Shown piece after piece: positions 54,931 to 63,651 of a stretch of 64,000 nucleotides of DNA. Source of the stretch: Halothiobacillus sp. 15-55-196 (GTDB lineage Bacteria; Pseudomonadota; Gammaproteobacteria; Halothiobacillales; Halothiobacillaceae). The stretch's first letter is position 1, and every line of letters starts with the position of its first letter. The stretch spans positions 1-64,000 of the forward strand of contig NCKC01000003.1 in assembly GCA_002282715.1 (NCBI GenBank). Reading direction: 5' to 3'. A model generated the notes under the pieces. The model saw only the letters and a program-made list of their open reading frames with translations, was not told where the DNA came from and ran no database searches. The position numbers and the translations under genes are program-made.

Positions 54931-56643
54931 ATGTCGGTTGAGCCGATGCCGGACGTTCTTTCGGCTGATGCCCTATACCCAGGCCCAAACCTAGGCCCAC
55001 GCCTAGAATTGGGCCAGCATGATCCCCACCCCGATGGCGGGGCGTTGCTGTCGATCCGCGATTTGACCGCCCATTTCACGCCCGGCGAAGCGGTACTTTC
55101 GGCGGTTAGTCTTGAGGTGTTGCCCGGTCAGCGAATGGCGATGGTCGGGGAATCCGGTTCCGGCAAGACGATTACCGCGCTCTCGGTTCTACGGTTGCTG
55201 GACAATTTGCAGTACACGTCCGGGACGATCACCTTCGATGGTCGGAATGTACTGACCATGCCCCAGCAGGCCCTTCGCAGCATTCGTGGGCGTGAAATCG
55301 GCTTGATCTTTCAGGAACCGATGACTGCTTTCAACCCCTTGAAGACCATCGGCCAGCAGATAGCCGAGGTCGCCATTGTGCATGAGGGGCTGACGAGGGC
55401 GGAAGCGCAACGCCGCGCCATAGAATGGCTCGAGCGGGTACGTTTGCCCGATCCTGAACAACGGGCACAAGTGTTTCCACACCAGCTTTCAGGTGGGCAG
55501 CGACAACGGGCCATGATTGCGATGGCGCTGGTTTGTCGCCCCAGATTGCTGATCGCCGATGAACCGACAACGGCACTGGATGTGACGCTGCAGGGCCAGA
55601 TGATGGATCTGCTGACCGAGCTCCAGCAGGAGATGGGCATGGCACTGCTGCTGATTACGCACGATCTGCATCTTGTTCGACGCTATGCCGATGCGGTTGC
55701 CGTGATGCAGCAGGGCCGGATTGTCGAGCGAGGTGATGTGCATGAGATTTTTTCATCGCCGCAGCATCCCTATACCCAGCAACTGCTTGCGGCAACGCCA
55801 AGGCCCGAGCCTTTGCCGGCCGTTTCCATGGATGCCCCGGTGGTGCTTGGCGCGCGGAATCTCGATGTTCAATTCAAGCAGCCTCGGCAATTCGCTCCGG
55901 GTGAGCGACGCTATTGGTGGTTATCCTCCACGGTTCCTTTCCAGGCTTTATCTCATGTTGATCTTTTTGTATCGGCAGGGGAAACCTTGGGCGTAATTGG
56001 TGAATCGGGTTCGGGAAAAAGCACGTTGGCGCTCGCATTGCTGCGGCTTATTCGCTCAAGGGGAGAAATTCTGCTTGAGGGCAGGGCGGTAGAGCACCTG
56101 AGTGAATCTGAGTTCCGCCCGCTGCGCCGCCATATCCAGATCGTGTTTCAGGACCCGTTTGGTTCCCTGTCGCCCCGGATGACCATTGGCGAATTGATTG
56201 GCGAAGGGCTGCGCGTTCACGAGCCTCGTTTGGGCAAGACTGAATATGCGGCCCGAGTCCAGGAGGCAATGGCCTCGGTCGGACTGGGCGGTGTTGGCCT
56301 GCACCGTTATCCGCATGAATTTTCGGGTGGGCAGCGCCAACGGATTGCCATTGCCCGTGCCTTGATCCTGAAACCTCGTATCCTGATTCTGGATGAACCG
56401 ACCAGTGCGCTGGATGCAACCGTACAGAAACAAATCCTTGGTCTGCTGCGCGCGCTGCAAGAGCAGTTCGGACTCACCTATGTGTTCATTACCCACGACT
56501 TGCGGGTTGTTCGGGCCATGGCCCACCGCGTGATGGTTCTGTATCGGGGTATCGTCGTGGAAACGGGGGCGACCGCGCAGGTGTTTGAGTCGCCGAGTCA
56601 CGCCTATACCCGGAAACTGCTCGCCAGTATGATTGATCAATAG
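54931..56643 (+). CDS. yejF: Dual ABC-transporter ATPase (YejF/oligopeptide type)
   Basis: One 570-residue protein with two ATP-binding cassettes of the dipeptide/oligopeptide importer class. Cassette 1: Walker A GESGSGKT (about 74-81), signature LSGGQRQRAMIAMAL, Walker B LLIADEPTTALD. Cassette 2: GESGSGKST (about 355), FSGGQRQRIAIARAL, LILDEPTSALD. In E. coli YejF works with permeases YejB and YejE and binder YejA, none of which is adjacent here, so it is an orphan in this window. The first 30 residues are an unusual Pro- and Gly-rich addition that begins right after a repeat element, so the start may be younger than the gene. Confidence 0.88.
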   Translation: MSVEPMPDVLSADALYPGPNLGPRLELGQHDPHPDGGALLSIRDLTAHFTPGEAVLSAVSLEVLPGQRMAMVGESGSGKTITALSVLRLLDNLQYTSGTITFDGRNVLTMPQQALRSIRGREIGLIFQEPMTAFNPLKTIGQQIAEVAIVHEGLTRAEAQRRAIEWLERVRLPDPEQRAQVFPHQLSGGQRQRAMIAMALVCRPRLLIADEPTTALDVTLQGQMMDLLTELQQEMGMALLLITHDLHLVRRYADAVAVMQQGRIVERGDVHEIFSSPQHPYTQQLLAATPRPEPLPAVSMDAPVVLGARNLDVQFKQPRQFAPGERRYWWLSSTVPFQALSHVDLFVSAGETLGVIGESGSGKSTLALALLRLIRSRGEILLEGRAVEHLSESEFRPLRRHIQIVFQDPFGSLSPRMTIGELIGEGLRVHEPRLGKTEYAARVQEAMASVGLGGVGLHRYPHEFSGGQRQRIAIARALILKPRILILDEPTSALDATVQKQILGLLRALQEQFGLTYVFITHDLRVVRAMAHRVMVLYRGIVVETGATAQVFESPSHAYTRKLLASMIDQ

Positions 56644-56648
56644 ATGAA

Positions 56649-56672
56649 AAAACGCCGACTGTGCGGCGTTTT
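56649..56672. terminator. Bidirectional terminator between yejF and fabB
   Basis: Perfect 9-bp arms aaaacgccg and cggcgtttt around actgtg. The A/T ends make it a terminator on both strands: for yejF on the plus strand (6 nt past the stop) and for fabA-fabB on the minus strand. Confidence 0.88.
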
Positions 56673-56695
56673 CTCGAATGCACCGTATGCTTCAC

Positions 56696-57913
56696 TTAAT
56701 CCTGATAGCGGCGCAGCACCAGTGAGGCATTGGTTCCACCAAAACCGAAGCTGTTCGACAGCACAGTATCGATCTTGACGTTTTCCAGCGTTTTCGCCAG
56801 CAGGTTCACACCCTCGGCTTTCGGGTCGATTTCATTGAGGTTGGCAGAGGCAGCAATAAACCGGTTCTGCATCATCAGTAGTGAGTAGATTGCTTCTTGT
56901 GCGCCAGCCGCCCCGAGCGAGTGCCCGGTCAGGGATTTGGTTGATGTGATATACGGCTTGTAATCTTGGAAGATCTTCGACAATGATTCCAACTCACGCA
57001 TATCGCCGGCAGGCGTACTGGTGCCGTGCGTATTGACGTAATCAATCGGCGTGTCCACGGTAGACATTGCCTGCTGCATGCAGCGTAAGGCGCCTTCGCC
57101 GGACGGCTGAACCATATCGTAACCATCGGACGTGGCGCCATACCCGACAACTTCCGCCAGGATATTCGCGCCACGAGCCAACGCGTGTTCGAGCTCTTCG
57201 AGAACCACCACGCCACCCCCGCCGGAGATGACAAAGCCATCGCGAGTGGCATCGAAGGGGCGAGAAGCGGTATGCGGCGTATCGTTATACTTGGACGATA
57301 ACGCACCCATCGCATCGAACATCGCCGTCTGAGACCAGTGCAACTCTTCGCCACCGCCCGCGAAGACGATATCTTGCTTGCCGAACTGGATTTGCTCAAC
57401 CCCGGAGCCGATGCAGTGCGCAGAGGTTGCGCACGCCGAGCTGATGGAGAAATTGATGCCTTTGATCCCGAATGGCGTGGCCAGGCAAGCGGACGTGGTT
57501 GAGCCCATCGTGCGCGTAACCATGTAAGGGCCCACGCGTTTGACGCCCTTCTCGCGCACAATGTCAGCTGTATCAACAATATTTTCGCACGAAGAGCCAC
57601 CCGAACCGACAATCAATCCCGCACGTGGATTGGACACTTGCTCCGGGGCCAGCCCGGATTGCTCGATGGCTTCCTTCATGGAGAGATAGGTATAAGCGGC
57701 AGCTGAACCCATGAAACGAAAAAGCTTGCGATCGATCTGATCTTCGGGATTGATTTTCAATGTTCCGGCAACATGCGAGCGGAAACCCCGCTCGACTTGC
57801 TCTGGGTTGATTTCAATACCTGAACGACCATTTTTCAGTGAGTCGAGTACTTCTTTCTGATTGTTCCCGATGCTGGAAACAATCCCCATGCCAGTAATGA
57901 CGACGCGGCGCAT
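56696..57913 (-). CDS. fabB: 3-oxoacyl-ACP synthase I
   Basis: Condensing enzyme needed to extend cis-unsaturated fatty acids. The 405 residues show the active-site Cys161 in [11 protein letters not shown], the two catalytic histidines in [11 protein letters not shown] and [13 protein letters not shown], and [14 protein letters not shown] at the C-terminus. The start is 6 nt after fabA, the standard fabAB operon, which separates it from FabF. The bidirectional terminator follows. Confidence 0.96.
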   Translation of the reverse strand: MRRVVITGMGIVSSIGNNQKEVLDSLKNGRSGIEINPEQVERGFRSHVAGTLKINPEDQIDRKLFRFMGSAAAYTYLSMKEAIEQSGLAPEQVSNPRAGLIVGSGGSSCENIVDTADIVREKGVKRVGPYMVTRTMGSTTSACLATPFGIKGINFSISSACATSAHCIGSGVEQIQFGKQDIVFAGGGEELHWSQTAMFDAMGALSSKYNDTPHTASRPFDATRDGFVISGGGGVVVLEELEHALARGANILAEVVGYGATSDGYDMVQPSGEGALRCMQQAMSTVDTPIDYVNTHGTSTPAGDMRELESLSKIFQDYKPYITSTKSLTGHSLGAAGAQEAIYSLLMMQNRFIAASANLNEIDPKAEGVNLLAKTLENVKIDTVLSNSFGFGGTNASLVLRRYQD

Positions 57914-57919
57914 GATGGT

Positions 57920-58438
57920 TTACTCCGACAATGCTTGTGTATTGGTAAACAGGCCAACACGAAGATCCTTGGCCTCGTAGATGATTTTACCATCGACGGA
58001 CATTTGGGCATCTGCGATCCCCATGGTCAGTTTACGCATGATGATTCGCTTGATGTCAACTTGATAGGTGATCTTCTTGTTGTCGGGCAGAACTTGTCCT
58101 GAAAATTTCACATCACCCACACCAAGTGCGCGACCGTGACCCTTGCCTCCACTCCAGCCAAGATAGAAGCCGACCAACTGCCACATGGCATCTAGGCCAA
58201 GGCAGCCGGGCATCACTGGGTCGCCTTCAAAATGGCAGCCGAAGAACCACAAATCCGGTTTGATCAGAAGTTCTGCGACCATCTCGCCTTTACTGAACTT
58301 GCCACCGTCCTTTGCAATCCGCTCAATGCGATCAAACATCAGCATCGGTGGAAGCGGCAACTGGGCATTACCTTCGCCAAACATTTCGCCTTTGGCGCAG
58401 CGGATCAGATCATCGAACTCAAAGCTGGACTGTGTCAT
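57920..58438 (-). CDS. fabA: 3-hydroxydecanoyl-ACP dehydratase/isomerase
   Basis: Introduces the double bond in unsaturated fatty acid synthesis at the C10 stage. The 172 residues have the active-site His69 in [26 protein letters not shown] and Asp83 further on, the hot-dog fold signature, and [13 protein letters not shown] near the N-terminus. Forms fabA-fabB with the gene 6 nt downstream. Confidence 0.96.
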   Translation of the reverse strand: MTQSSFEFDDLIRCAKGEMFGEGNAQLPLPPMLMFDRIERIAKDGGKFSKGEMVAELLIKPDLWFFGCHFEGDPVMPGCLGLDAMWQLVGFYLGWSGGKGHGRALGVGDVKFSGQVLPDNKKITYQVDIKRIIMRKLTMGIADAQMSVDGKIIYEAKDLRVGLFTNTQALSE

Positions 58439-58601
58439 GTTTACTCAAATTAAGTTATGCGCAAAGGGTGAATATTACCCGAAACCAGGTTCTCTTTTCC
58501 TGGTTTTACAGATTTGTGTGCTTGGCTGGTAGAACATGCCCGATTCGATGGCCGTCCAGCTTAGTTTTACTGATGGGCTTATTGGTGTTTTAGTGCTGCT
58601 T

Positions 58602-58988
58602 TTATCCGTGCCTTTTGCTCGGCAAAAGGACTTGTAAACCCCAGGTTATCCAACCGAGCATCAATAGTGCGCCGCCGATGGGCGTCAGCAGACCGGGAAG
58701 CGTAATCGTGGTGAAGACTAATGCGTACAAGCTACCAACGAACAGAACGGTGCCAGTCAAAAAGAATATGCCTGTGACATTGTTGTGATTCGGGTTTTGC
58801 GCCAACCAGAGCCCGAACTCAATCATCGCCAGGCTATGAATGAAATGAAACAGGCTGGCTGTAGAGAGAATATGTAGCAGAAACGGCGTAGTGGGTGCCA
58901 TCGGGCCATGAGCGCCCGTCGCGGCCAAGATCGCAGCCAGCAGCGCGTTTGCAATTCCCAGAAAGAGCCAAGTTCTCGGTGCGGTCAC
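58602..58988 (-). CDS. DUF423 membrane protein
   Basis: A 128-residue protein with four membrane helices. Family features are LFLGIANALLAAILAATGAHG near the N-terminus, HFIHSLAMIEFGLW, FFLTGTVLFVGSLYAL and LTPIGGALLMLGWITW. No biochemical role is known for the family. It stands 31 nt after bamE on the same strand; the 163-nt gap to fabA shows nothing else. Confidence 0.85.
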   Translation of the reverse strand: MTAPRTWLFLGIANALLAAILAATGAHGPMAPTTPFLLHILSTASLFHFIHSLAMIEFGLWLAQNPNHNNVTGIFFLTGTVLFVGSLYALVFTTITLPGLLTPIGGALLMLGWITWGLQVLLPSKRHG

Positions 58989-59019
58989 GATACTTCCCTA
59001 AAAGTCTGGAGACTGGCGC

Positions 59020-59589
59020 TTACTGCGAAAGAGCAGGAGCGGTCGGTTCCAATGGGGCGCCGCCGCCTAATGCCGGGGTCGATGTGGTCGGAGCTGTCAA
59101 CGAATAGGGATTGGGTGCACCGCTGTTCGTTTCGGTATCCGTGGTTGCGGGTGTTTGATCGGCAGTTTTTTTGGCGTTGCGCAAAGCCTCTGGAATATCT
59201 TGCGTCGGTGCTTGTGTCAGAGGGTCGCCACTTTGCTCGATTTTCGTTACCCGGCCATTGGCGTCATACAAGATAACCAGGGTATGTTGGAATGCTTCTC
59301 TCTTGCCGCGTTTGTCGTAGAAGACATAGGTTTCGCGCTGGTTGCGGTGGAAAATGTCCCGTAAAGCGGGTGTGCCGAGAATCTGATTGACCTCGGCAGC
59401 ACTCATGCCCAACTGAATTTTGGCGACTTGCTCCGGCTCAAGGATGTTGCCCTGAGCGATATCCGGTTGGTATACCTTGATAAAACTAGGTATGTATACT
59501 GAAGAGCAGCCCATCAGCGAGAGGGAAAGCAAGATCAGGATTGGTAGGGCGCGCAGAGCACGGCCGGTGGTCAGTGGTTTGTGTTGCAT
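59020..59589 (-). CDS. bamE: Outer-membrane assembly lipoprotein BamE
   Basis: Component of the BAM complex that folds outer-membrane proteins. Signal peptide with lipobox LMGC (Cys at about 29), then SSVYIPSFIKVYQPDIAQGNIL and the BamE core QVAKIQLGMSAAEVNQILGTPALRDIF.RNQRETYVFYDKRG. An extra low-complexity tail of about 70 residues (Thr, Ala, Pro, Asn) follows the core, which is not usual. ATG at 59589. Divergent from fur, as in many gammaproteobacteria. Confidence 0.92.
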   Translation of the reverse strand: MQHKPLTTGRALRALPILILLSLSLMGCSSVYIPSFIKVYQPDIAQGNILEPEQVAKIQLGMSAAEVNQILGTPALRDIFHRNQRETYVFYDKRGKREAFQHTLVILYDANGRVTKIEQSGDPLTQAPTQDIPEALRNAKKTADQTPATTDTETNSGAPNPYSLTAPTTSTPALGGGAPLEPTAPALSQ

Positions 59590-59765
59590 GTTTTTTACGT
59601 TTGGTTCTATCAAGAGTCCGGCAATCATACGCAAGTACAGGGTGTTTGTTCCAGATGTTCACGGAGAATAATTGCTTGCCGTGTTCTAAACCAGTGTGTC
59701 ATCGAAAGAATCGGGTACAATCCTGACTCAAATCCACGAGTATTTTTCCTGGGCAGAGGTATATT

Positions 59766-60185
59766 TTGGAACAGAACGATCTGAAGAAAGCAGGGCTCAA
59801 GGTCACTTTGCCCCGCGTTAAAATTCTGGAAATCATCGAAAGCAATCCAGATTGGCACATGAGCGCCGAGGATGTATATAAGGAACTGCTGAACCGCGGA
59901 GAAGATATTGGCCTAGCTACCGTGTATCGAGTACTTACTCAATTCGAAGGTGCCGATATTCTTAAACGGCACCAGTTCGAAGGCGGAAAATCGGTATTCG
60001 AGCTGATTTCAAAAGGTGATCACGATCATCTGGTTTGTATCAAAACCGGTTTGGTCGAAGAGTTTCATGATCCGGTTATTCAGGAACGTATTGCCGCCAT
60101 TGCCCAGCAGTATGACTTTGACCTGACAGACTATTCTTTGGTGATTTACGGAATCAGTAGCGCGGCGCACACCAAGAAGAAATAG
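59766..60185 (+). CDS. fur: Ferric uptake regulator Fur
   Basis: Iron-responsive repressor of 139 residues. The N-terminal winged helix reads LKKAGLKVTLPRVKILEIIE and EDIGLATVYRVLTQFEGADILKRH. The C-terminal dimer domain contains the metal ligands KGDHDHLVCI and EEFHDPVIQERI. The CxxC of E. coli Fur is CIKT here, as I recall also for Pseudomonas Fur, so the structural zinc site is probably absent. TTG start with AGAGG 6 nt upstream. Divergent from bamE. Confidence 0.94.
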   Translation: MEQNDLKKAGLKVTLPRVKILEIIESNPDWHMSAEDVYKELLNRGEDIGLATVYRVLTQFEGADILKRHQFEGGKSVFELISKGDHDHLVCIKTGLVEEFHDPVIQERIAAIAQQYDFDLTDYSLVIYGISSAAHTKKK

Positions 60186-60257
60186 TCAATCCTGACCGTT
60201 CCCTCTTCAATGAGGTAAGGTCTGTGTTTGTACAAGTCTTTCCTAAGTAAATACTAG

Positions 60258-60398
60258 TTTATTCCATCCTTGGAATAAATCAGCGCGCTCATCGCGGTAC
60301 AGGTCCGCGATGGCGCTCACGAATCAAAGACGTACGTCTTTGTTCGTGTCGGGGCATCCTGCCCCAAGCGGGAAGCACTGAATAAATCAGCGCTTCCC
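60258..60398. repeat. Cluster of hairpins and inverted-repeat copy 1 between fur and the DUF1134 gene
   Basis: Successive hairpins: tttattcca/tggaataaa (60258-60279), atcgcgg/ccgcgat (60291-60311), the perfect palindrome aaagacgt-acgtcttt (60326-60341) and ggggca/tgcccc (60351-60365). The part from 60318 to 60398 recurs in inverted orientation at 61243-61322. Its end touches the stop codon of the DUF1134 gene. It may end transcription from both sides. Confidence 0.75.
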
Positions 60399-61030
60399 TA
60401 AAAAGGATTGTACGACTTGTCTCTGGTAAATTGCATGTAGCCGACGGATGCACCCAGCCTTATACCCACACCAACCCGGATGGGTGCGACCACGATGTTC
60501 TGCGAACGCAGATAATCCATGCCCAAACCGCCCACAAAATAAAGTGAACCATTGACGCCGGCAAATCGCTGGAAGATCAGGTCTGTTTGCGGCAGGTTGT
60601 ATACGAGGATGAACACCTTGCCGGCATCCCCGCCAAAATCCCAGCCCACGGAAGGCCCTTGCCAGTACACCGTCGTACGTTGGCCGGACTTGGTGACCAA
60701 TTCACCTTTGCCGTAACGAACGCCCAGAACGATAGCGGCACCGGCTTCTTCACCTTTGATATATGCATTCGGTCTTCCATAGTCGGCGAATGCCTTGTCC
60801 ATGAGCTTGGCAATCGCTTCCGCCGACCCGCCGAGGAAGTTTACGGCTTCATTTGTGGTTTCATATTCGTTATAGCTGTTGCTGTCGTTGGTGGCGGTGT
60901 CTGTTTGAACGCCTCCAGTCGTGTTCGATGCAGATGGGTTGTTGGCACATCCGGATAAGGTGCCGGTGGTCAGTGCAAGGCTGACACCGATTATCATGGA
61001 TTTAAAAAGATGGTTCTTGATCAAGTGCAT
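60398..61030 (-). CDS. DUF1134 (EipA-like) lipoprotein
   Basis: A 210-residue envelope protein. The signal peptide ends in lipobox LSGC (Cys at about 28), so it is a lipoprotein, followed by a polar linker and the DUF1134 domain: EAVNFLGGSAEAIAKLMDKAFADYGRPNAYIKGEEAG, VGWDFGGDAGKVFILVYNLP, and GSLYFVGGLGMDYLRSQNIVVAPIRVGVGIRLGASVGYMQFT. In Brucella, EipA supports envelope integrity; the role here is inferred from that. It lies between two inverted copies of a repeat. AGGAATCGAC precedes the ATG at 61030. Confidence 0.88.
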   Translation of the reverse strand: MHLIKNHLFKSMIIGVSLALTTGTLSGCANNPSASNTTGGVQTDTATNDSNSYNEYETTNEAVNFLGGSAEAIAKLMDKAFADYGRPNAYIKGEEAGAAIVLGVRYGKGELVTKSGQRTTVYWQGPSVGWDFGGDAGKVFILVYNLPQTDLIFQRFAGVNGSLYFVGGLGMDYLRSQNIVVAPIRVGVGIRLGASVGYMQFTRDKSYNPF

Positions 61031-61242
61031 GTCGATTCCTCCGTATGTTGCGTGAGAGTATACGGGATGATGGGGCCGCGTTTAATTTTATCATCGGGTG
61101 AGCATCTCAAATCGACTCGAATACTCCACTGTGCTGCCTGATTGCTCCGAAACACCGGGCTTGCGTAAGCCCGTTGCGCGCCGCGCCTTGCGACTCATCC
61201 CTCAAAAGCCCGTCTCAGCCAGGAATCAATAGAGGTGCCTTT

Positions 61243-61322
61243 GGGAAGCGCTGATTTATTCAGCGCTTTCCGCTTGGGGCAGGGTACCCAACACGAACAA
61301 AGACGTAAGCTTTTGATTCGTG
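61243..61322. repeat. Inverted-repeat copy 2 flanking the DUF1134 gene
   Basis: Matches the reverse complement of 60318-60398: both contain gggaagcgctgatttattca, cgcttggggcagg and acacgaacaaagacgta. Copy 2 has lost the perfect palindrome in its middle (gtaagctttt in place of gtacgtcttt). The 61031-61356 stretch holds only this repeat and no gene I can support. Confidence 0.8.
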
Positions 61323-61356
61323 TCAGTGCGAAGAGAAAGATTTACTCGTATTGTCC

Positions 61357-61569
61357 ATGCAGTTTTCCGATTATCTCGGCCTTCTTGAAACGCCAACAGC
61401 ACCTGAAGCTGCGAACAAGCCCGCACCAAAGTCAGAACCTGTCCCTGATAAAGAAAAAACGAGCGGTATCTTTTCGGGGCGCGCGGCTAGTCTGCCACGG
61501 GGGTGGACGAGATCTGACTGGACAAGGCCCGCCGTCGACACCAAAATGCGCCTGCATTGCAATGGATGA
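61357..61569 (+). CDS. Small hypothetical protein upstream of dcd
   Basis: A possible 70-residue frame starting [21 protein letters not shown] and ending in a Trp- and Arg-rich part. It has a Pro- and Lys-rich, probably disordered middle. I recognise no family and its ribosome-binding site is weak. It stops 14 nt before dcd, so it could be a leader gene; it could also be chance. Confidence 0.3.
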   Translation: MQFSDYLGLLETPTAPEAANKPAPKSEPVPDKEKTSGIFSGRAASLPRGWTRSDWTRPAVDTKMRLHCNG

Positions 61570-61583
61570 CGGGGATAGGGTGC

Positions 61584-62150
61584 ATGAGTATTAAATCGGA
61601 TCGCTGGATTCGTGAAATGGCTGAAAAGCACGGCATGATTGAGCCTTTCGCACCACAACAGGTGCGAGGTGAACAGGGCAATCGTCTGATTTCATATGGT
61701 ACGTCCAGTTATGGATACGACGTACGGTGTGCGAACGAGTTCAAGGTATTCACAAATATCAACTCAACCATCGTCGACCCGAAGTCGTTTGATGAGCGTA
61801 GTTTTGTGAACATCGAATCAGATGTCTGCATTATTCCGCCAAACTCGTTTGCCTTGGCCCGAACGATCGAATACTTCCGTATTCCACGAAAGGTGCTGAC
61901 TATTTGCCTGGGTAAATCCACCTATGCCCGATGCGGGATTATCGTGAATGTGACCCCGCTCGAACCGGAATGGGAAGGTCATGTCACGCTTGAGTTCTCG
62001 AATACGACGCCATTGCCGGCGCGCATTTACGCCAATGAAGGCGTCGCCCAAATGCTGTTTTTGGAATCGGATGAAGAGTGTGAAACTTCATACAGGGATC
62101 GCGGCGGCAAATATCAGGGGCAGCGTGGCGTTACCTTGCCAACAGCCTGA
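61584..62150 (+). CDS. dcd: dCTP deaminase
   Basis: Converts dCTP to dUTP, feeding dTMP synthesis through dUMP and ThyA. The 188 residues are the family length. Visible: [73 protein letters not shown] with catalytic Glu in [19 protein letters not shown], and the C-terminal [20 protein letters not shown] at 61584 follows GGGGATAGGG. Convergent with the HAD gene. Confidence 0.95.
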   Translation: MSIKSDRWIREMAEKHGMIEPFAPQQVRGEQGNRLISYGTSSYGYDVRCANEFKVFTNINSTIVDPKSFDERSFVNIESDVCIIPPNSFALARTIEYFRIPRKVLTICLGKSTYARCGIIVNVTPLEPEWEGHVTLEFSNTTPLPARIYANEGVAQMLFLESDEECETSYRDRGGKYQGQRGVTLPTA

Positions 62151-62217
62151 TTCACTCGTTCTTACCGATCACGACCACCGAGATAATCGGGATTCCTTTC
62201 GGGTTGCGGATCGGTGC

Positions 62218-62874
62218 TTAGTCTCGCAATGAAATAATGGGCCAGCCTTGGTTCAAAGCGTATTCGCGCAGTGCTTTATCCGGATCTACCGCCACAGGAT
62301 GATCGACCGCATTCAACAAGGGCAGATCATTTCGCGAGTCTGAGTAGAACCAGGTTTTGGTTGGTTGCAGTTGCCGTACTTCCAGCCACTGCGCCAGTGC
62401 GGTCTGTTTCCCGGCCTGAAAGGTCGGCGTGCCAATATAACCTCCGGTGTATTTCCCCTCATTGATGCTTGGTTGGGTCGCGAGCAGATGTTCTATGCCG
62501 AACAGTTCGGCGATCGGTTGGGTAACGAAGGCATTGGTTGCCGTAATGATGAGCATCTCATCACCGCGCTGGCGGTGATGTTCAACCAGGTTTTTGGCTT
62601 TATCCGTCACCATGGGCGCTATTTTTTCGGCCACGAACTGTTCGCGCCAGGCATGCAGCTGCTCGATGGGGTATTTCGCCAAGGGCGCCAGTGAGAAGCG
62701 CAGAAATGCATCAATGTCGAGCGTCCCCTGCTGGTATTCTTCATAAAAAATCTGGTTTTGCTGCGCGTATGCTTCGCCATCAACCGCGCCGATATCGGCC
62801 AGAAACTGTCCCCAGGCATGGTCTGAATCGCCAGCGAGCAAGGTGTTATCCAGATCAAAAATTGCCAGTTGCAT
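62218..62874 (-). CDS. HAD-superfamily (type IB, SerB-like) phosphatase
   Basis: A 218-residue phosphatase with motif I FDLDNTLLAGD (nucleophile Asp7, acid Asp9), motif II ITATNAF and motif III/IV KTWFYSDSRNDLPLL. Its cap of about 90 residues has a helical pattern. Related genes next to rppH and ptsP in pseudomonads are annotated as SerB- or histidinol-phosphatase-like; the true substrate is unknown. Divergent from rppH. Confidence 0.88.
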   Translation of the reverse strand: MQLAIFDLDNTLLAGDSDHAWGQFLADIGAVDGEAYAQQNQIFYEEYQQGTLDIDAFLRFSLAPLAKYPIEQLHAWREQFVAEKIAPMVTDKAKNLVEHHRQRGDEMLIITATNAFVTQPIAELFGIEHLLATQPSINEGKYTGGYIGTPTFQAGKQTALAQWLEVRQLQPTKTWFYSDSRNDLPLLNAVDHPVAVDPDKALREYALNQGWPIISLRD

Positions 62875-63108
62875 CTCGTACCTCAGTGTGAAAATCGGGG
62901 GAATGAAAACGGATTTTTCCAGACCGTGAAATTACTTTAATCCAGCCGGGCTTTTTGTTTTGCCAAAAAGGGTCAACCCATGGAAAATGACTGCAAGATT
63001 CCGATGGGGGCGTGATATGTGTCAATTCCTCCTCGGCTGCGGCGACAGACGGTATCGTCTGTAGGCCTGCCCATTTTGGCGTATGACCTTTTGCATTTGA
63101 GTATAACC

Positions 63109-63651
63109 GTGATCGACCGTGATGGATTTCGCCCGAATGTCGGCATCATTTTAATTAATCAGGCCGGTGAAGTCTTCTGGGGCAAGCGCGCCGGACATCG
63201 TTCATGGCAATTCCCTCAGGGGGGAATCAATGATGATGAACGCCCCCTGGCGGCGATGTATCGTGAGTTGCAAGAAGAAACCGGCCTGAAACCCACCGAT
63301 GTCGAAGTAATCAGTTGGACCCGCGGGTGGCTTCGTTACCACCTGCCGCGCAATATGATACGGCGCCATTTATTCCCCACCTGTATCGGCCAGAAGCAGA
63401 AATGGTTTCTGTTGCGTCTGCGTTCCCCCGAGTCAGCCTTTGATTTAAATGCTTCTGACAAGCCAGAGTTTGATGGCTGGGCGTGGCGTTCGTACTGGTC
63501 GATTCTGCCTGAAGTCATTTACTTCAAGCGTTCGGTTTACCAGGAAGCAATGTTATTCCTTTCCGGGGCGGCAAATGCCGGTACACCGCCCGAATCCCTG
63601 CTGATTGCAGAGGAAGTAACTCAGGACAAGGAGTCCGTACATGCTCGATGA
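63109..63651 (+). CDS. rppH: RNA pyrophosphohydrolase RppH
   Basis: Nudix enzyme that removes pyrophosphate from the 5' end of mRNA and so starts decay by RNase E. The Nudix box is [23 protein letters not shown] (about residues 38-60), after [17 protein letters not shown] and RSWQFPQ. The 180 residues are near the E. coli 176. GTG at 63109 is chosen because it aligns with the family start; the open frame extends to 63019. It overlaps ptsP by 11 nt. Confidence 0.93.
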   Translation: MIDRDGFRPNVGIILINQAGEVFWGKRAGHRSWQFPQGGINDDERPLAAMYRELQEETGLKPTDVEVISWTRGWLRYHLPRNMIRRHLFPTCIGQKQKWFLLRLRSPESAFDLNASDKPEFDGWAWRSYWSILPEVIYFKRSVYQEAMLFLSGAANAGTPPESLLIAEEVTQDKESVHAR

